Assembly (NCBI GenBank): GCA_012841535.1
Contig: DUUN01000014.1
Location: forward strand, 1-45,419
Reading direction: 5' to 3'
DNA from: Gallicola sp.
GTDB lineage: Bacteria; Bacillota; Clostridia; Tissierellales; Peptoniphilaceae
DNA: 45,419 nucleotides
Positions 1 through 10,572 of the stretch are shown here, piece after piece (the stretch's first letter is position 1; each line of letters begins with the position of its first letter). Made by a program: the position numbers and the translations under genes. A model generated the notes under the pieces. The model saw only the letters and a list, made by a program, of their open reading frames with translations. It did no database searches and was not told where the DNA came from.

Positions 1-256
1 GGAAAATAAGAAAGGAACTGGGAAATAATTATAATTTATAATTATATAAAATTTTAAAAGTAGTTTGCTTTATGTCGCTCGTTGTATTAATATAAATATA
101 TCGGATTAAAAAGATTTGCCTTTACTATAAACTACAATAGTTACTTATAGTTAATAATACTTTTAAATATATTACTAACTATAGTAGTAAAACGATTGTA
201 AAGTATCTTTTTATTACCGATATTCTTATTTACTATTATTTAAGGAGCAAAATATT
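1..256. other. Upstream region of the moeA-like gene
   Basis: No complete gene is visible here. The first bases could carry the tail of a gene cut by the window edge: one frame reads to a stop at about 26-28 and another to about 39-41, and nothing decides between them. The rest is AT-rich. An inverted repeat lies at 146-159 and 170-183 (arms TATAGTTAATAATA and TATTACTAACTATA, one mismatch, 10-base loop). It could be an operator for the downstream operon or a weak hairpin. There is no GC-rich fold resembling a molybdenum cofactor riboswitch. The ribosome binding site AAGGAG for the next gene is at 242-247. Confidence 0.4.
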
Positions 257-1432
257 ATGAAACCAGATAATCTGCCTACAATAAATGAGGTTTTAAAGAA
301 TTTGTACAGTAATTTACAATTACAAAGAAAAACTGAGTATATCCCCTTAAGTCAAGCTTATAACCGTGTACTAGCTGAAGATATTCTAAGTAAAAACACC
401 TTACCACTAGTAAGAAGTTCAAAATTAGATGGAGTTGCCGTTAACTTTTTAGATTTCCAAGAAAATTATCCTAAAAGAAAAATATGGGAAAAGGATATCG
501 ACTATTGTTTTGCAGATACAGGAGATGACTTTAACTCAAAATTTGACACAGTAATTCCTATTGAAAATATTACTTTTCTAAAAGATGGAGGCTTAAAAAT
601 ATCTTCGGATTTTATTTTAAATAAATACAATGGTGTTAATAAAAGTGGAAGTCTTTTAAAAAAGCAGGAATTATTAATAAAAAAAGATAGCAAATTAACT
701 TTTTTTCATTTAAATTTACTGGCAAGTGGTGGATATAATATACTTCCAGTTTATAAGAAACCCATAGTTTCCTACATACCAACAGGAAGTGAATTAATAT
801 ATCCAAGTGTTCCTCCAAATAGAGGGGAAAATATTGAAAGTAATGGTATTATGGTGAAGTCCTTAACTGAACAATGGGGAGCTAAGTTAATTACATATCC
901 TATTTGTAAGGACATTAAAGCGAACTTAAACTCCATTTTAGATGAAGCCTTACACTTTTCCGATATTGTCCTTATAAATGGAGGATCTTCAAAAGGTAGT
1001 GAAGACTTTAACACTAAAATTATAAAAAATAAAAGTAGTTTTTTTCAACATAGGGTTAAGGTAGCCCCCGGTTTTCCCATAGGAATAGGAATTATTAATA
1101 ATAAGCCTGTTATTAACTTGCCAGGTCCACCTATGGCTACTTTTGCAGCTATGCATTGGTGTGTGAAAAACTTAATTAATCACTATTTAAAAATAGAAAA
1201 TTCTTCAAATAATATAGCTTATGGGGAACTTAGTCTAGATTTAGAAACTCCTGAAAAAATAGATCTTTACCTTCTTTTAAAAATTGAAATTTTACCAAAT
1301 AAATTACTAGTAACACCTCTTTCTAACAAAAACCGCCATGGAGAGAATATGTCCCTTTGTAATGCTATAACTAGAATTCCTGCTGCTTCTAATTTAAGAA
1401 AAGGAGATTTAATAAAATTTGAATGGATTTAA
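257..1432 (+). CDS. MoeA-family molybdopterin molybdenumtransferase-like protein
   Basis: This 391-residue protein matches the MoeA family, which inserts molybdate (or tungstate) into adenylated molybdopterin in the last step of cofactor synthesis. The family landmarks can be followed in order: an N-terminal helix region, LDGVAV (MoeA SxxDGxA region), a TGDDF...DTVIPIE segment, LLASGGYNILPVYKKP followed by PTGSELI, an NGGSSKGSEDF loop equivalent to GGVSxGxxD, and LPGPP in place of the usual LPGNP. Several positions normally strongly conserved are altered, for example the usual GEDI motif is GSLL, so it is a divergent member. It starts a gene string with an ABC importer whose permease overlaps its end, which suggests a linked role in molybdate or tungstate handling. 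The family call is firm; catalytic activity is not shown. Confidence 0.8.
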   Translation: MKPDNLPTINEVLKNLYSNLQLQRKTEYIPLSQAYNRVLAEDILSKNTLPLVRSSKLDGVAVNFLDFQENYPKRKIWEKDIDYCFADTGDDFNSKFDTVIPIENITFLKDGGLKISSDFILNKYNGVNKSGSLLKKQELLIKKDSKLTFFHLNLLASGGYNILPVYKKPIVSYIPTGSELIYPSVPPNRGENIESNGIMVKSLTEQWGAKLITYPICKDIKANLNSILDEALHFSDIVLINGGSSKGSEDFNTKIIKNKSSFFQHRVKVAPGFPIGIGIINNKPVINLPGPPMATFAAMHWCVKNLINHYLKIENSSNNIAYGELSLDLETPEKIDLYLLLKIEILPNKLLVTPLSNKNRHGENMSLCNAITRIPAASNLRKGDLIKFEWI

Positions 1433-1443
1433 AGGACAAGACA

Positions 1444-2505
1444 ATGAATAGTAATAATACTAAAGATACTAACAATTTAATAAAGAAAATTAATAAGGAT
1501 AATATTATTTTAATATTTTTACTAGTTATGCTCATAATACTAGCACTTTTTTCCATTACCCTTGGAAGATATGGCATTCCCTTTAAAACTGTATATGAAA
1601 CTATTAAAGATGTCCTATTTGGCAATTTAGCAATAGATTCTAAGGAAGCATCAGTAATATTTATAATTAGAATTCCAAGAATAATTATGGCAATAATAGT
1701 AGGAGCATCTTTATCAGTTGCTGGTGCAGCCTACCAGGGAATGTTTAAAAACCCAATGGTTTCTCCTGATTTATTAGGAGTAGCTGCTGGCGCATCTGTT
1801 GGTGCCTGTATTGGACTACTACTATCATTAAATAGTGTGGAAGTTCAAATATTGGCCTTTATTTCCGGTTTATTAGCTGTTTTATTGGTTATGTTAATTA
1901 GTTCTGCCGTTTCACAAACTGGAAGTAATAATCTACTTACCTTGGTTTTAGCCGGAACTGTTATTTCCTCTTTGTGTACAGCTGTTACATCCTTAATTAA
2001 ATATATTGCAGATACAGAAACAAAATTACCGGAAATAACTTTTTGGCTTATGGGGAGTTTAGCAAAAACAGGAGCTTGGAAAAATGTAATAATCCTACTT
2101 ATAATGTTTTTAATTGGTGCAGTACCCCTATATTTTTTAAGATGGAAAATAAATGTTATGGCTTTTGGAGAAGAAGAAGCTCAAACTATGGGAATAGACA
2201 CAAGAAAATTAAGAATAATAATTATTGCCTGTTCAACCCTCTTAACTGCTTCATCTGTAGCAACATGTGGGGTTATTGGTTGGGTAGGTTTAGTAGTTCC
2301 TCATATTTCAAGATTTTTAGTTGGCCCAAATTATTTAAAACTATTACCTTGCTCTATGCTAATGGGTGGAGTATTTATGCTTCTAGTCGATACTGTAGCA
2401 AGAAATTTAACAGCAGGCGAAATTCCTCTAGGCATACTTACATCAATTATTGGTGCACCAGTATTTATCTATATGTTATTTAAAGGAAGAAAGGCGTGGT
2501 CATAA
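1444..2505 (+). CDS. FecCD-type ABC importer permease
   Basis: This is a polytopic membrane permease of the BtuC/FecCD family, about 350 residues with roughly nine to ten hydrophobic segments. It forms the channel of an importer for siderophores, haem, cobalamin or, in the MolB subgroup, molybdate. Conserved family stretches include RIPRIIMAIIVGASLSVAGAA near the start, GVAAGASVGAC in the middle, and GVIGWVGLVVPHISR, the cytoplasmic coupling region. A longer reading frame begins at 1423 inside the preceding gene, but the ATG at 1444 sits 7 bases after AAAGGA (1431-1436), so I prefer 1444. Its stop overlaps the start of the ATPase gene, so the two are translationally coupled. Substrate is not readable from the sequence. 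Confidence 0.88.
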   Translation: MNSNNTKDTNNLIKKINKDNIILIFLLVMLIILALFSITLGRYGIPFKTVYETIKDVLFGNLAIDSKEASVIFIIRIPRIIMAIIVGASLSVAGAAYQGMFKNPMVSPDLLGVAAGASVGACIGLLLSLNSVEVQILAFISGLLAVLLVMLISSAVSQTGSNNLLTLVLAGTVISSLCTAVTSLIKYIADTETKLPEITFWLMGSLAKTGAWKNVIILLIMFLIGAVPLYFLRWKINVMAFGEEEAQTMGIDTRKLRIIIIACSTLLTASSVATCGVIGWVGLVVPHISRFLVGPNYLKLLPCSMLMGGVFMLLVDTVARNLTAGEIPLGILTSIIGAPVFIYMLFKGRKAWS

Positions 2506-3290
2506 TTAAAATTACTGTAGAAAATTTAGCTTATGGCTATAATAATAAGGCTATAATGGAAAACTTTAACCTTGAAATAAATTCCGGAGAAGTTCTTTCC
2601 TTGTTAGGACCTAATGGTGCCGGTAAAACAACTTTGTTTAAGTCTTTACTTGGAATTCTACCAATTATAGATGGTGAAATAAAATACGATAATAAAAATA
2701 TAGGCAGTATCTCAAAACAAGAATTAGCAAAACTAATAGCCTATGTTCCCCAAATACATAACACCCCCTTTGCTTTTCAAGTTATAGATGTGGTTTTAAT
2801 GGGACGTACTGCTCATTTAGGTGCTTTTGGAAATCCAAGTAAAACGGATATTGAAAAAGCATATAATGCATTAGAGCAACTTCAAATTTCGTTTTTATCT
2901 GAAAAAATATTTACAGAATTATCCGGTGGAGAAAGACAAATGGTTATGATTGCCAGGGCTTTAGTACAAGAACCAAAATTTATTATGTTAGATGAGCCTA
3001 CTTCCAGTTTGGATTTCGGTAATCAAGTTAAGGTTTTAGAGCAACTTTTGAAACTGTCTAAAAATGATATTGGAATAGTAATGACAACCCATACACCTGA
3101 TCACGCTATACTTCTTAGTGGAAAAGTTGTACTTTTGTACGGACATGGTAATTATTTATTTGGTACAACAGAGGAGGTGATTACGGAAAATAAATTATCA
3201 AAAGCTTATGGAGTTGAAGTAAAATTATTGGAAAACTTTGTAAAAGATGAAAGAATTAAATATTGCTATCCAATAATTAATACTATTTAG
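2496..3290 (+). CDS. FecE/BtuD-type ABC importer ATPase
   Basis: This is the nucleotide-binding subunit that powers the importer formed with the preceding permease. All ABC motifs are present: Walker A GPNGAGKTT (residues 38-46), Q-loop near Q86, signature LSGGE (142-146), Walker B FIMLDE (162-167), D-loop SSLD and the switch histidine H199. Length (264 residues) is normal for the FepC/BtuD group. The start is a GTG at 2496 within the end of the permease gene, with AAGGAAG upstream; no better ATG exists. It is followed 13 bases later by the binding lipoprotein gene. Confidence 0.9.
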   Translation: MVIIKITVENLAYGYNNKAIMENFNLEINSGEVLSLLGPNGAGKTTLFKSLLGILPIIDGEIKYDNKNIGSISKQELAKLIAYVPQIHNTPFAFQVIDVVLMGRTAHLGAFGNPSKTDIEKAYNALEQLQISFLSEKIFTELSGGERQMVMIARALVQEPKFIMLDEPTSSLDFGNQVKVLEQLLKLSKNDIGIVMTTHTPDHAILLSGKVVLLYGHGNYLFGTTEEVITENKLSKAYGVEVKLLENFVKDERIKYCYPIINTI

Positions 3291-3303
3291 AAAGGGGTTA
3301 AAA

Positions 3304-4386
3304 GTGAATAATAAAAAAGGTATTTTAAAATTTAAAGTATTAGGTATATTTTTATCTTTGGTTTTAATTCTAACAAGTTGTAGTAGTCCATCAAAAAAAG
3401 AAACAACTACCACCGATGTAGAAAAAAAACAGGAAACAACAGTAAAAACCAGAAAAATTACCAATGTAGATGGAACAGAATATGAAATTCCAGAAGAAAT
3501 AACAGGTGTAGCTCCTACAATTGGCGCTTTCGCTCATATAACGGCTATGTTAGGTGGAAGTGAAAAACTAGTTGCTACAATTCCTAATTTAAGTGATTTA
3601 TTTAAAGCCGTTTGGCCAAAAACAAACCCAGATGGTTATGACACTTCGAATATTGAGGATATTATAGCCTCCGGTGCACAAATAACCTATGGTCCAAATT
3701 ATACAGAGGAACAAATGCAACAACTAGAAGCTGCCAATATTGTTACATTGAAAGTCAATGCTTTCTCTAATGTAGAAGAAATGAAGAATATTGTAACTTT
3801 AGTTGGAGATATACTAGGAGATGATGCTCCTGAAAAGGCAAAAGAATTTAATGAATACTATGATAACAATATTTCCTATGTAAAAGAAAAAACAAAGGAT
3901 CTTAAAGAAGAAGAAAAAATTAAAGTATTAAATTTAAGAACTAGTGGTGGAAATTACACAACAGTAAATGGTAAAGATATTTCAGCAGAATATGCAAAAG
4001 CTGCCGGAGGAATTTTCGTTTCTGACAGTTACGAAGGAGTTTCCGGAGAAATGACAGTAAATACAGAACAAATTTTAGAATGGAATCCAGATGTTATATT
4101 TACTATGGGTGCTGAGTCCGGAGAAACAATAAAAAATGATCCAGCACTGGCAAATGTAGAAGCTGTAAAAAATGGAAAGGTTTTTGTTGAACCTTCAGGT
4201 ACTTACCCTTGGTCTGTTAGATCTGCTGAGGGAGCATTAATGCCACTATTTTTAGGAAAAATCATGTATCCTGAAATATTTGAAGAGCTTTCAATAGAAG
4301 ATGAAACAAAAAAATTCTATGATGAAATATATGGCTATAAACTTTCTGAAGAGGAAGTAGAAAAAATAATGGCTGGTGAAAAATAA
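3304..4386 (+). CDS. ABC importer substrate-binding lipoprotein (Peripla_BP_2 type)
   Basis: This 360-residue protein has a lipoprotein signal: a basic start, a hydrophobic core and a lipobox LTSC with the lipidated cysteine at residue 26, then a Ser/Lys/Thr-rich linker. The body has the two-lobed binding protein layout of the FhuD/BtuF/MolA class: TNVDGTEYEIPEEI at the start of the first lobe, PDVIFTMG in the second lobe, and a connecting helix between. It starts with GTG after AAAGGGG. It completes an importer with the two preceding genes. The co-located MoeA homologue hints at molybdate or tungstate, but iron complexes, haem or cobalamin remain possible. Confidence 0.85.
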   Translation: MNNKKGILKFKVLGIFLSLVLILTSCSSPSKKETTTTDVEKKQETTVKTRKITNVDGTEYEIPEEITGVAPTIGAFAHITAMLGGSEKLVATIPNLSDLFKAVWPKTNPDGYDTSNIEDIIASGAQITYGPNYTEEQMQQLEAANIVTLKVNAFSNVEEMKNIVTLVGDILGDDAPEKAKEFNEYYDNNISYVKEKTKDLKEEEKIKVLNLRTSGGNYTTVNGKDISAEYAKAAGGIFVSDSYEGVSGEMTVNTEQILEWNPDVIFTMGAESGETIKNDPALANVEAVKNGKVFVEPSGTYPWSVRSAEGALMPLFLGKIMYPEIFEELSIEDETKKFYDEIYGYKLSEEEVEKIMAGEK

Positions 4387-4491
4387 ATATATAGGTATAT
4401 ACTAAAACTAAACAGTTGCAATGTTTTTAACTAATATATTAATGTGCATATTTTTGTCATATTTTTCTATTATTTATAGACATTATAAATG

Positions 4492-4520
4492 TTGATTCAC
4501 ATTGTTTTTCATGGTATAAT
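4492..4520 (+). promoter_or_regulatory. Sigma-A type promoter of the glp operon
   Basis: A -35 element TTGATT (4492-4497) is separated by exactly 17 bases from a consensus -10 element TATAAT (4515-4520). It lies just upstream of the leader terminator and glpP, so transcription should start near 4527. No other promoter is evident before glpK. Confidence 0.75.
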
Positions 4521-4543
4521 ACTATCACATAACCGAAGAGATG

Positions 4544-4585
4544 AGAGTAAAGGTTGGTAAGCACTACCACTTTGCTCTTTTTTTG
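4544..4585 (+). terminator. Leader terminator, probable GlpP antitermination site
   Basis: Between the promoter and glpP is a hairpin with arms 4544-4559 (AGAGTAAAGGTTGGTA) and 4565-4578 (TACCACTTTGCTCT), a 5-base loop and a run of seven Ts. A strong terminator before the first gene, in front of an antiterminator gene, fits the glp leaders of Firmicutes, where GlpP with glycerol 3-phosphate allows read-through. The terminator is seen directly; GlpP binding here is inferred. Confidence 0.75.
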
Positions 4586-4628
4586 TGTCTTTTTTATCAA
4601 ACTAAATTTAAGAGCGAAAGGAAATGCT

Positions 4629-5192
4629 ATGAATAGGCTAATTAATATATTGGAATCGAATCCAACCGTTGCTGCAATAAAAAATGATGAGGACTTAAAA
4701 ATCGTTCTAGAAAACGATAACGATGTTGTATTTATACTATATGGCGACATTTGTAATATTACAGATATAGTAAATAAATTAAAAGAATTTAACAAAATTG
4801 CAATTGTACATATAGATTTAATATCCGGTTTATCTTCAAAGGATATTAGTGTAGATTATATTAAAAAACACACTCGTGCCGATGGAATTATATCTACTAA
4901 ACCGATGATTATTAAAAGAGCAAAAGAATTAGGTCTTTGGGCTATTTTACGTTTCTTTATTTTTGACACTATTTCTTTTGAAAATATATCAAAAGCTTTA
5001 AAGCATGTAACTCCAGATATGATTGAAATTTTACCTGGGTTAATGCCTAAGATAATAAAGAAGATCAATAATATGGTAGATGTACCAATTATTGTAGGGG
5101 GTTTGATAGACGAAAAAAGCGACGTAATAAGTGCATTAAATGCAGGAGCATTTGCAATATCAACAAGTGATCATAAAATTTGGAAAATGTAG
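4629..5192 (+). CDS. glpP: Glycerol uptake operon antiterminator GlpP
   Basis: This 187-residue protein belongs to the GlpP family, RNA-binding antiterminators with a TIM-barrel-like fold that respond to glycerol 3-phosphate and prevent termination in glp leaders. Typical segments are NPTVAAIKNDEDL near the start, VHIDLISGLSSKD, DGIISTKPMIIKRAKELG, FIFDTISFENI, and IEILPGLMPKII followed by PIIVGGLI. The reading frame extends upstream to 4554 through the leader hairpin, but the ATG at 4629 follows GAAAGGA and gives the family start. It is the first gene of the operon, so it lies behind the terminator it is expected to control. glpK follows after 15 bases. Confidence 0.9.
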   Translation: MNRLINILESNPTVAAIKNDEDLKIVLENDNDVVFILYGDICNITDIVNKLKEFNKIAIVHIDLISGLSSKDISVDYIKKHTRADGIISTKPMIIKRAKELGLWAILRFFIFDTISFENISKALKHVTPDMIEILPGLMPKIIKKINNMVDVPIIVGGLIDEKSDVISALNAGAFAISTSDHKIWKM

Positions 5193-6701
<1,509 letters not shown>

Positions 6702-6710
6702 GAGTTTAAT

Positions 6711-7427
6711 ATGAATAATACTACAATTTTAATATGCGAACTAATTGGAACTTTACTTTTAATTCTATTAGGTGATGGTGTTGTTGCAAATAATAATTTG
6801 AAAAAAACCGGCATGAACGGTGCAGGACCAATTCAAATTACAATAGCATGGGGTTTAGCGGTTTTAATACCTGCCTTTATATTTGGTGAAGCAACAGGAG
6901 CTCATTTTAATCCTGCTTTAACCCTAGCCTTAGCAGTAGATGGAAGTATTCCTGCATCAACTATTCCTTACTATATAATTGGCCAACTAATAGGTGCTTT
7001 CTTAGGTGCTTGTTTAGTTTACCTACTATATAAACCTCATTTCGATTTAACTGATGACAATGCGACAATTAAGGGATGTTTTTGTACTGCACCATCAATT
7101 AGAAATCCAATATATAACCTATTAAGTGAAATAGTTGGAACTTTTATATTGGTATTCGCTATTAAGGGAATTGGACAAGTGAGCAATATTGCTCCAGGAG
7201 TAGATAAACTTTTGGTATTTGGAATAATAGTATCAATAGGTATGTCGCTAGGTGGATTAACTGGATATGCAATAAATCCTGCAAGGGATTTTGGACCAAG
7301 ACTAGCTTATGCAGTTCTACCTTTTAAGGTGAAGAAGGATCCTGACTTTGGATATGCTTGGATTCCAATAGTCGGACCAATAATAGGTGCTATTATAGCA
7401 GTTTTACTATATGGTGCTATTTTTTAA
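6711..7427 (+). CDS. glpF: Glycerol uptake facilitator (aquaglyceroporin)
   Basis: This 238-residue protein is a six-helix major intrinsic protein that lets glycerol diffuse across the membrane. Both half-helix motifs are present: HFNPALTLA in the first repeat and INPARDFGPR in the second. The aspartate after NPAR is characteristic of glycerol-conducting members rather than pure water channels. It starts 9 bases after glpK, an arrangement that couples uptake with phosphorylation. Confidence 0.95.
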   Translation: MNNTTILICELIGTLLLILLGDGVVANNNLKKTGMNGAGPIQITIAWGLAVLIPAFIFGEATGAHFNPALTLALAVDGSIPASTIPYYIIGQLIGAFLGACLVYLLYKPHFDLTDDNATIKGCFCTAPSIRNPIYNLLSEIVGTFILVFAIKGIGQVSNIAPGVDKLLVFGIIVSIGMSLGGLTGYAINPARDFGPRLAYAVLPFKVKKDPDFGYAWIPIVGPIIGAIIAVLLYGAIF

Positions 7428-7468
7428 AAAAATTTAATGTATATTTTCAGTTTTAAGGAGAAAAAATA

Positions 7469-8899
7469 ATGTATGATGTTTTAATAATAGGGGGCGGATT
7501 TTCCGGTTCTGCTATTGCAAGAGAATTATCAAAATATAATGCTAAAATTGCAGTTTTGGAAAAAACAGAAGATATTTGTGAAGGAACTTCAAAGGCTAAT
7601 ACAGCTTTGGCTCATGGTGGTTTTGATGCAAAACCTGGAACATTAAAGGCAAAACTAAATGTTCAAGGAAATAAAATGATGGACAAATTAACAGAAGATT
7701 TAAATATTCCTTTTGAAAGAAACGGAGCCTTAGTTCTTTGTTTTGATGAAAAAGATATTCCTAAATTAGAAGAACTAAAGGAAAGAGGGGAAACAAATGG
7801 AGTTCCTGGACTAAGTATAATCAATCAGGAAGAGTTAAGAAAGTTAGAACCAAATATTACCGATGATGCTGTAGCAGCTTTATTATGCGAAAGTGCTGGA
7901 ATAATATGTACTTTTACATTAAATTTCGCTTTAGCTGAAAATGCATATGAAAATGGAGTTGAATTCTTCTTCAATACAGCTGTAGAAGGATTTACAAAAA
8001 AAGAAGATAGATGGATAGTTCATACTAATAATGGCGATTATGAAGCAAAGGCAGTTGTTAACGCTGCTGGAGTATATGCTGATGAATTACACAATATGGT
8101 TTCCAATAAGAAACATTCAATAACACCTAGAAGGGGACAATACTTCCTAATGGATAAACAAGTTGGTGACACTGTAAGAAGAACTGTCTTCCAATTACCA
8201 ACAAAGTACGGAAAAGGAATAGTAGTAACACCTACAATAGACGGTAATTTACTAATTGGACCAACTGCAGAAGATATTGAAGACAAGGAAGGAATAGATA
8301 CTACTAAGGAAGGTTTAGATGAAATTATTGAAAAATCTAAAATGACTTTAAAATCCTTCCCTTATGGCTCTGTTATTACTTCTTTCTCTGGCTTAAGAGC
8401 TCATGATGATGAAGATGATTTTGTTATAGAAGAAGTTGAAGATGCTGAATATTTCTTCGATGCACTAGGAATAGAATCACCGGGTTTAACAAGTAGTCCT
8501 GCTATTGGACTTATGATGGCAGATCTTGTAAAGGAAAAATTAAACTTACAGAAAAAGGATAATTTCAAAGAAACCCGTGAAGGATTACCTTTAACTAATA
8601 GAATGACACCAGAAGAGCATAAGGCTTTAATAGAAAAGGACAAATCATTTTCAAAAATCATTTGTAGATGTGAAATGATAACTGAAGGGGAAATAGTAGC
8701 AGCCATTCATTCACCACTAGGTGGAAAAACTCTAGATGGACTAAAAAGAAGAGTTAGGGCTGGTGCCGGTAGATGTCAAGGTGGTTTTTGTGCTCCTAAA
8801 GTAATAGAAATAATATCTAGGGAACTTAATATTCCACAAGAAGAAGTAATGAAAAATAATTCCAACTCTAAAATTATTTTAGGTAGAACTAAGGAATAA
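7469..8899 (+). CDS. GlpA-like FAD-dependent glycerol 3-phosphate dehydrogenase with C-terminal [2Fe-2S] domain
   Basis: The protein (476 residues) begins with an FAD-binding Rossmann motif, IIGGGFSGSAIARELS, and carries the DAO-type fold of the GlpA/GlpO/L-2-hydroxyglutarate oxidase group through about residue 370. The C-terminal part is a Bfd-like [2Fe-2S] domain with cysteines in CRCE and CQGGFC. It follows glpF and precedes a second flavoprotein and a DUF1667 protein; this trio is common in anaerobic Firmicutes glycerol loci and is usually read as an anaerobic glycerol 3-phosphate dehydrogenase complex giving dihydroxyacetone phosphate. Oxidation of glycerol 3-phosphate is inferred from context. 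Start: AAGGAG lies 8 bases before the ATG. Confidence 0.85.
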   Translation: MYDVLIIGGGFSGSAIARELSKYNAKIAVLEKTEDICEGTSKANTALAHGGFDAKPGTLKAKLNVQGNKMMDKLTEDLNIPFERNGALVLCFDEKDIPKLEELKERGETNGVPGLSIINQEELRKLEPNITDDAVAALLCESAGIICTFTLNFALAENAYENGVEFFFNTAVEGFTKKEDRWIVHTNNGDYEAKAVVNAAGVYADELHNMVSNKKHSITPRRGQYFLMDKQVGDTVRRTVFQLPTKYGKGIVVTPTIDGNLLIGPTAEDIEDKEGIDTTKEGLDEIIEKSKMTLKSFPYGSVITSFSGLRAHDDEDDFVIEEVEDAEYFFDALGIESPGLTSSPAIGLMMADLVKEKLNLQKKDNFKETREGLPLTNRMTPEEHKALIEKDKSFSKIICRCEMITEGEIVAAIHSPLGGKTLDGLKRRVRAGAGRCQGGFCAPKVIEIISRELNIPQEEVMKNNSNSKIILGRTKE

Positions 8900-8902
8900 T
8901 AG

Positions 8903-10177
8903 GTGATAAAAATGAAAGAATACGATATTGTAGTAATTGGTGGAGGTCCAGCAGGTTTAGCTGCGGCTTACTCAGCAAAAGAAAATGGAATAGATAGTAT
9001 TTTAATAATAGAAAGAGATAATATTCTTGGTGGAATCTTAAACCAATGTATCCATAATGGTTTTGGCTTACATGTATTTAAGGAAGAACTAACAGGCCCA
9101 GAATATGCAGAAAAATATGCTGATTTAGTAGAAGAAGAAAATATTGAATATATTTTAAATTCTATGGTTTTATCAGTTGATGAAAATAAAGTAGTAACAG
9201 TAATGAACGAAGAAGATGGTATATTTGAAATTCAAGCTAAGGCTGTAATTTTAGCTATGGGCTGTAGGGAAAGATCCCGTGGAGCAATTAATATTCCAGG
9301 TTACAGACCATCAGGAGTATTTTCTGCCGGAATGGTTCAACGTCTTATGAATATGGAAGGCTATATACCAGGAAAAGAAGTAGTAATATTCGGTTCAGGG
9401 GACATTGGACTAATAATGGCAAGAAGAATGGCTTTAGAAGGGGCAAAAGTTAAGGCCGTAGTTGAAAGAAAGCCATATTCCAGTGGATTACAAAGAAATA
9501 TAGTACAATGCTTAGACGACTATGACATTCCTTTACTATACCAACATACTGTATCGAAAGTAGTTGGAAAGGACCGAATGGAAGGTGTAGTATTATCTAA
9601 AGTAGACGATAAAAAACAAGCTATACCTGGAACAGAAGAATTTGTTTCCTGTGACACCCTTTTACTATCTGTTGGATTAATACCGGAAAATGAAATATCC
9701 CGTGATTTAGGCGTTGAAATGAATCGTAAAACAAGTGGACCAATTGTTGGTGAAAACTTAATGACAAATATTGAAGGTGTTTTTGCCTGTGGTAATGTAC
9801 TTCATGTTCATGACTTAGTTGACCATGTAACAATGGAGTCAAACATAGCAGGTAAAAAAGCTGCTGAATATATAAAAATGGACAAGGTAGATACATCTGG
9901 AAAGAAAATACAATTACTAGCAGAAAAAGGCGTTTCCTATGTAGTACCTGACCATATAAACCTTTCAACCTTAACTGATGATGTAACAGTAAGATTTAGA
10001 GTAACTGATGTTTATGAAGGTGCTTATATAGATGTAAACTTTGACGATGAATTAGCAATTCATAGAAAGAAACCCTTCCTTGCACCAGGTGAAATGCAAG
10101 AAATTAAATTGAAAAAAGATTATATTCTAGAACATCAAAATACAGACAATATTACCTTTAAAGTAGAGGCGAAGTAA
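8903..10177 (+). CDS. Pyridine nucleotide-disulphide-type flavoprotein, GlpB-like partner subunit
   Basis: The 424-residue protein has an N-terminal FAD motif (VVIGGGPAGLAAAYSA), a second dinucleotide-binding motif (VVIFGSGDIGLIMARRMA) and an FAD-closing segment (GVFACGNVLHVHDLVD). It therefore belongs to the two-Rossmann-fold oxidoreductases. A redox CxxC next to the flavin is not seen, so electrons probably pass to partner proteins. It starts 4 bases after the GlpA-like gene and ends directly before the DUF1667 gene, which suggests one complex. The likely role is to transfer electrons from glycerol 3-phosphate to NAD or another acceptor; this is inference from the conserved gene trio. The first ATG at 8903 is within GGTGATAAAAATG; the ATG at 8912 (MKEYDIVV) is an equally plausible start. 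Confidence 0.85.
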   Translation: MIKMKEYDIVVIGGGPAGLAAAYSAKENGIDSILIIERDNILGGILNQCIHNGFGLHVFKEELTGPEYAEKYADLVEEENIEYILNSMVLSVDENKVVTVMNEEDGIFEIQAKAVILAMGCRERSRGAINIPGYRPSGVFSAGMVQRLMNMEGYIPGKEVVIFGSGDIGLIMARRMALEGAKVKAVVERKPYSSGLQRNIVQCLDDYDIPLLYQHTVSKVVGKDRMEGVVLSKVDDKKQAIPGTEEFVSCDTLLLSVGLIPENEISRDLGVEMNRKTSGPIVGENLMTNIEGVFACGNVLHVHDLVDHVTMESNIAGKKAAEYIKMDKVDTSGKKIQLLAEKGVSYVVPDHINLSTLTDDVTVRFRVTDVYEGAYIDVNFDDELAIHRKKPFLAPGEMQEIKLKKDYILEHQNTDNITFKVEAK

Positions 10178-10178
10178 A

Positions 10179-10538
10179 ATGGAAGAAAAAAATTTAATTT
10201 GTATAAGTTGTCCAATTGGTTGTCATATGACAGTAACTTTAGACAAGGACACAGTTTCTAAAGTTGAAGGAAACACTTGTAAAAGAGGAGCAGTTTATGC
10301 TGAAAAAGAAATAACAAATCCTACAAGATTTGTAACTTCAACAGTAAAAGTAAAAAACGGTCAAGTTGAAAGAGTTAGTGTTAAAACAGAATTAGATATA
10401 CCTAAAGCTAAAATATTTGAGGTTATGAAGGAAATAAATAGTGTTGAAGTAGCTGCACCGGTAAAAATGGGTGACATAATAATAGAAAATGTAGCTGGTA
10501 CAAATGTTAATATAATAGCTACAAGATCTGTGAACTAA
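10179..10538 (+). CDS. DUF1667 cysteine-rich protein of the glycerol 3-phosphate dehydrogenase cluster
   Basis: This 119-residue protein carries the DUF1667 signature: CISCPIGC near the start and a further cysteine in NTCKRG, consistent with binding an iron-sulphur cluster or other metal. DUF1667 genes regularly accompany the GlpA-like and GlpB-like flavoproteins in Clostridia. Here the ATG overlaps the end of the preceding gene's context with GAGGCGAAG as ribosome binding site. It is the last gene before the operon terminator. The biochemical role of the family is unproven; electron transfer within the dehydrogenase is likely. Confidence 0.85.
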   Translation: MEEKNLICISCPIGCHMTVTLDKDTVSKVEGNTCKRGAVYAEKEITNPTRFVTSTVKVKNGQVERVSVKTELDIPKAKIFEVMKEINSVEVAAPVKMGDIIIENVAGTNVNIIATRSVN

Positions 10539-10541
10539 AGT

Positions 10542-10572
10542 AGTACTCCAAGAAATTGGAGTACTTTTTATT
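10542..10572 (+). terminator. Terminator of the glp operon
   Basis: A perfect 10-base stem (AGTACTCCAA at 10542-10551, TTGGAGTACT at 10556-10565) with a GAAA tetraloop is followed by TTTTATT. It directly follows the DUF1667 stop codon. Confidence 0.92.

Noticed and set aside
1..256. Molybdenum cofactor riboswitch before the MoeA-like gene
   Set aside because: The region is very AT-rich and lacks the stable multi-stem fold; only a weak inverted repeat is seen.
2043..2483. A 146-residue frame inside the permease gene
   Set aside because: It is an out-of-frame shadow of the FecCD permease with no plausible start signal.
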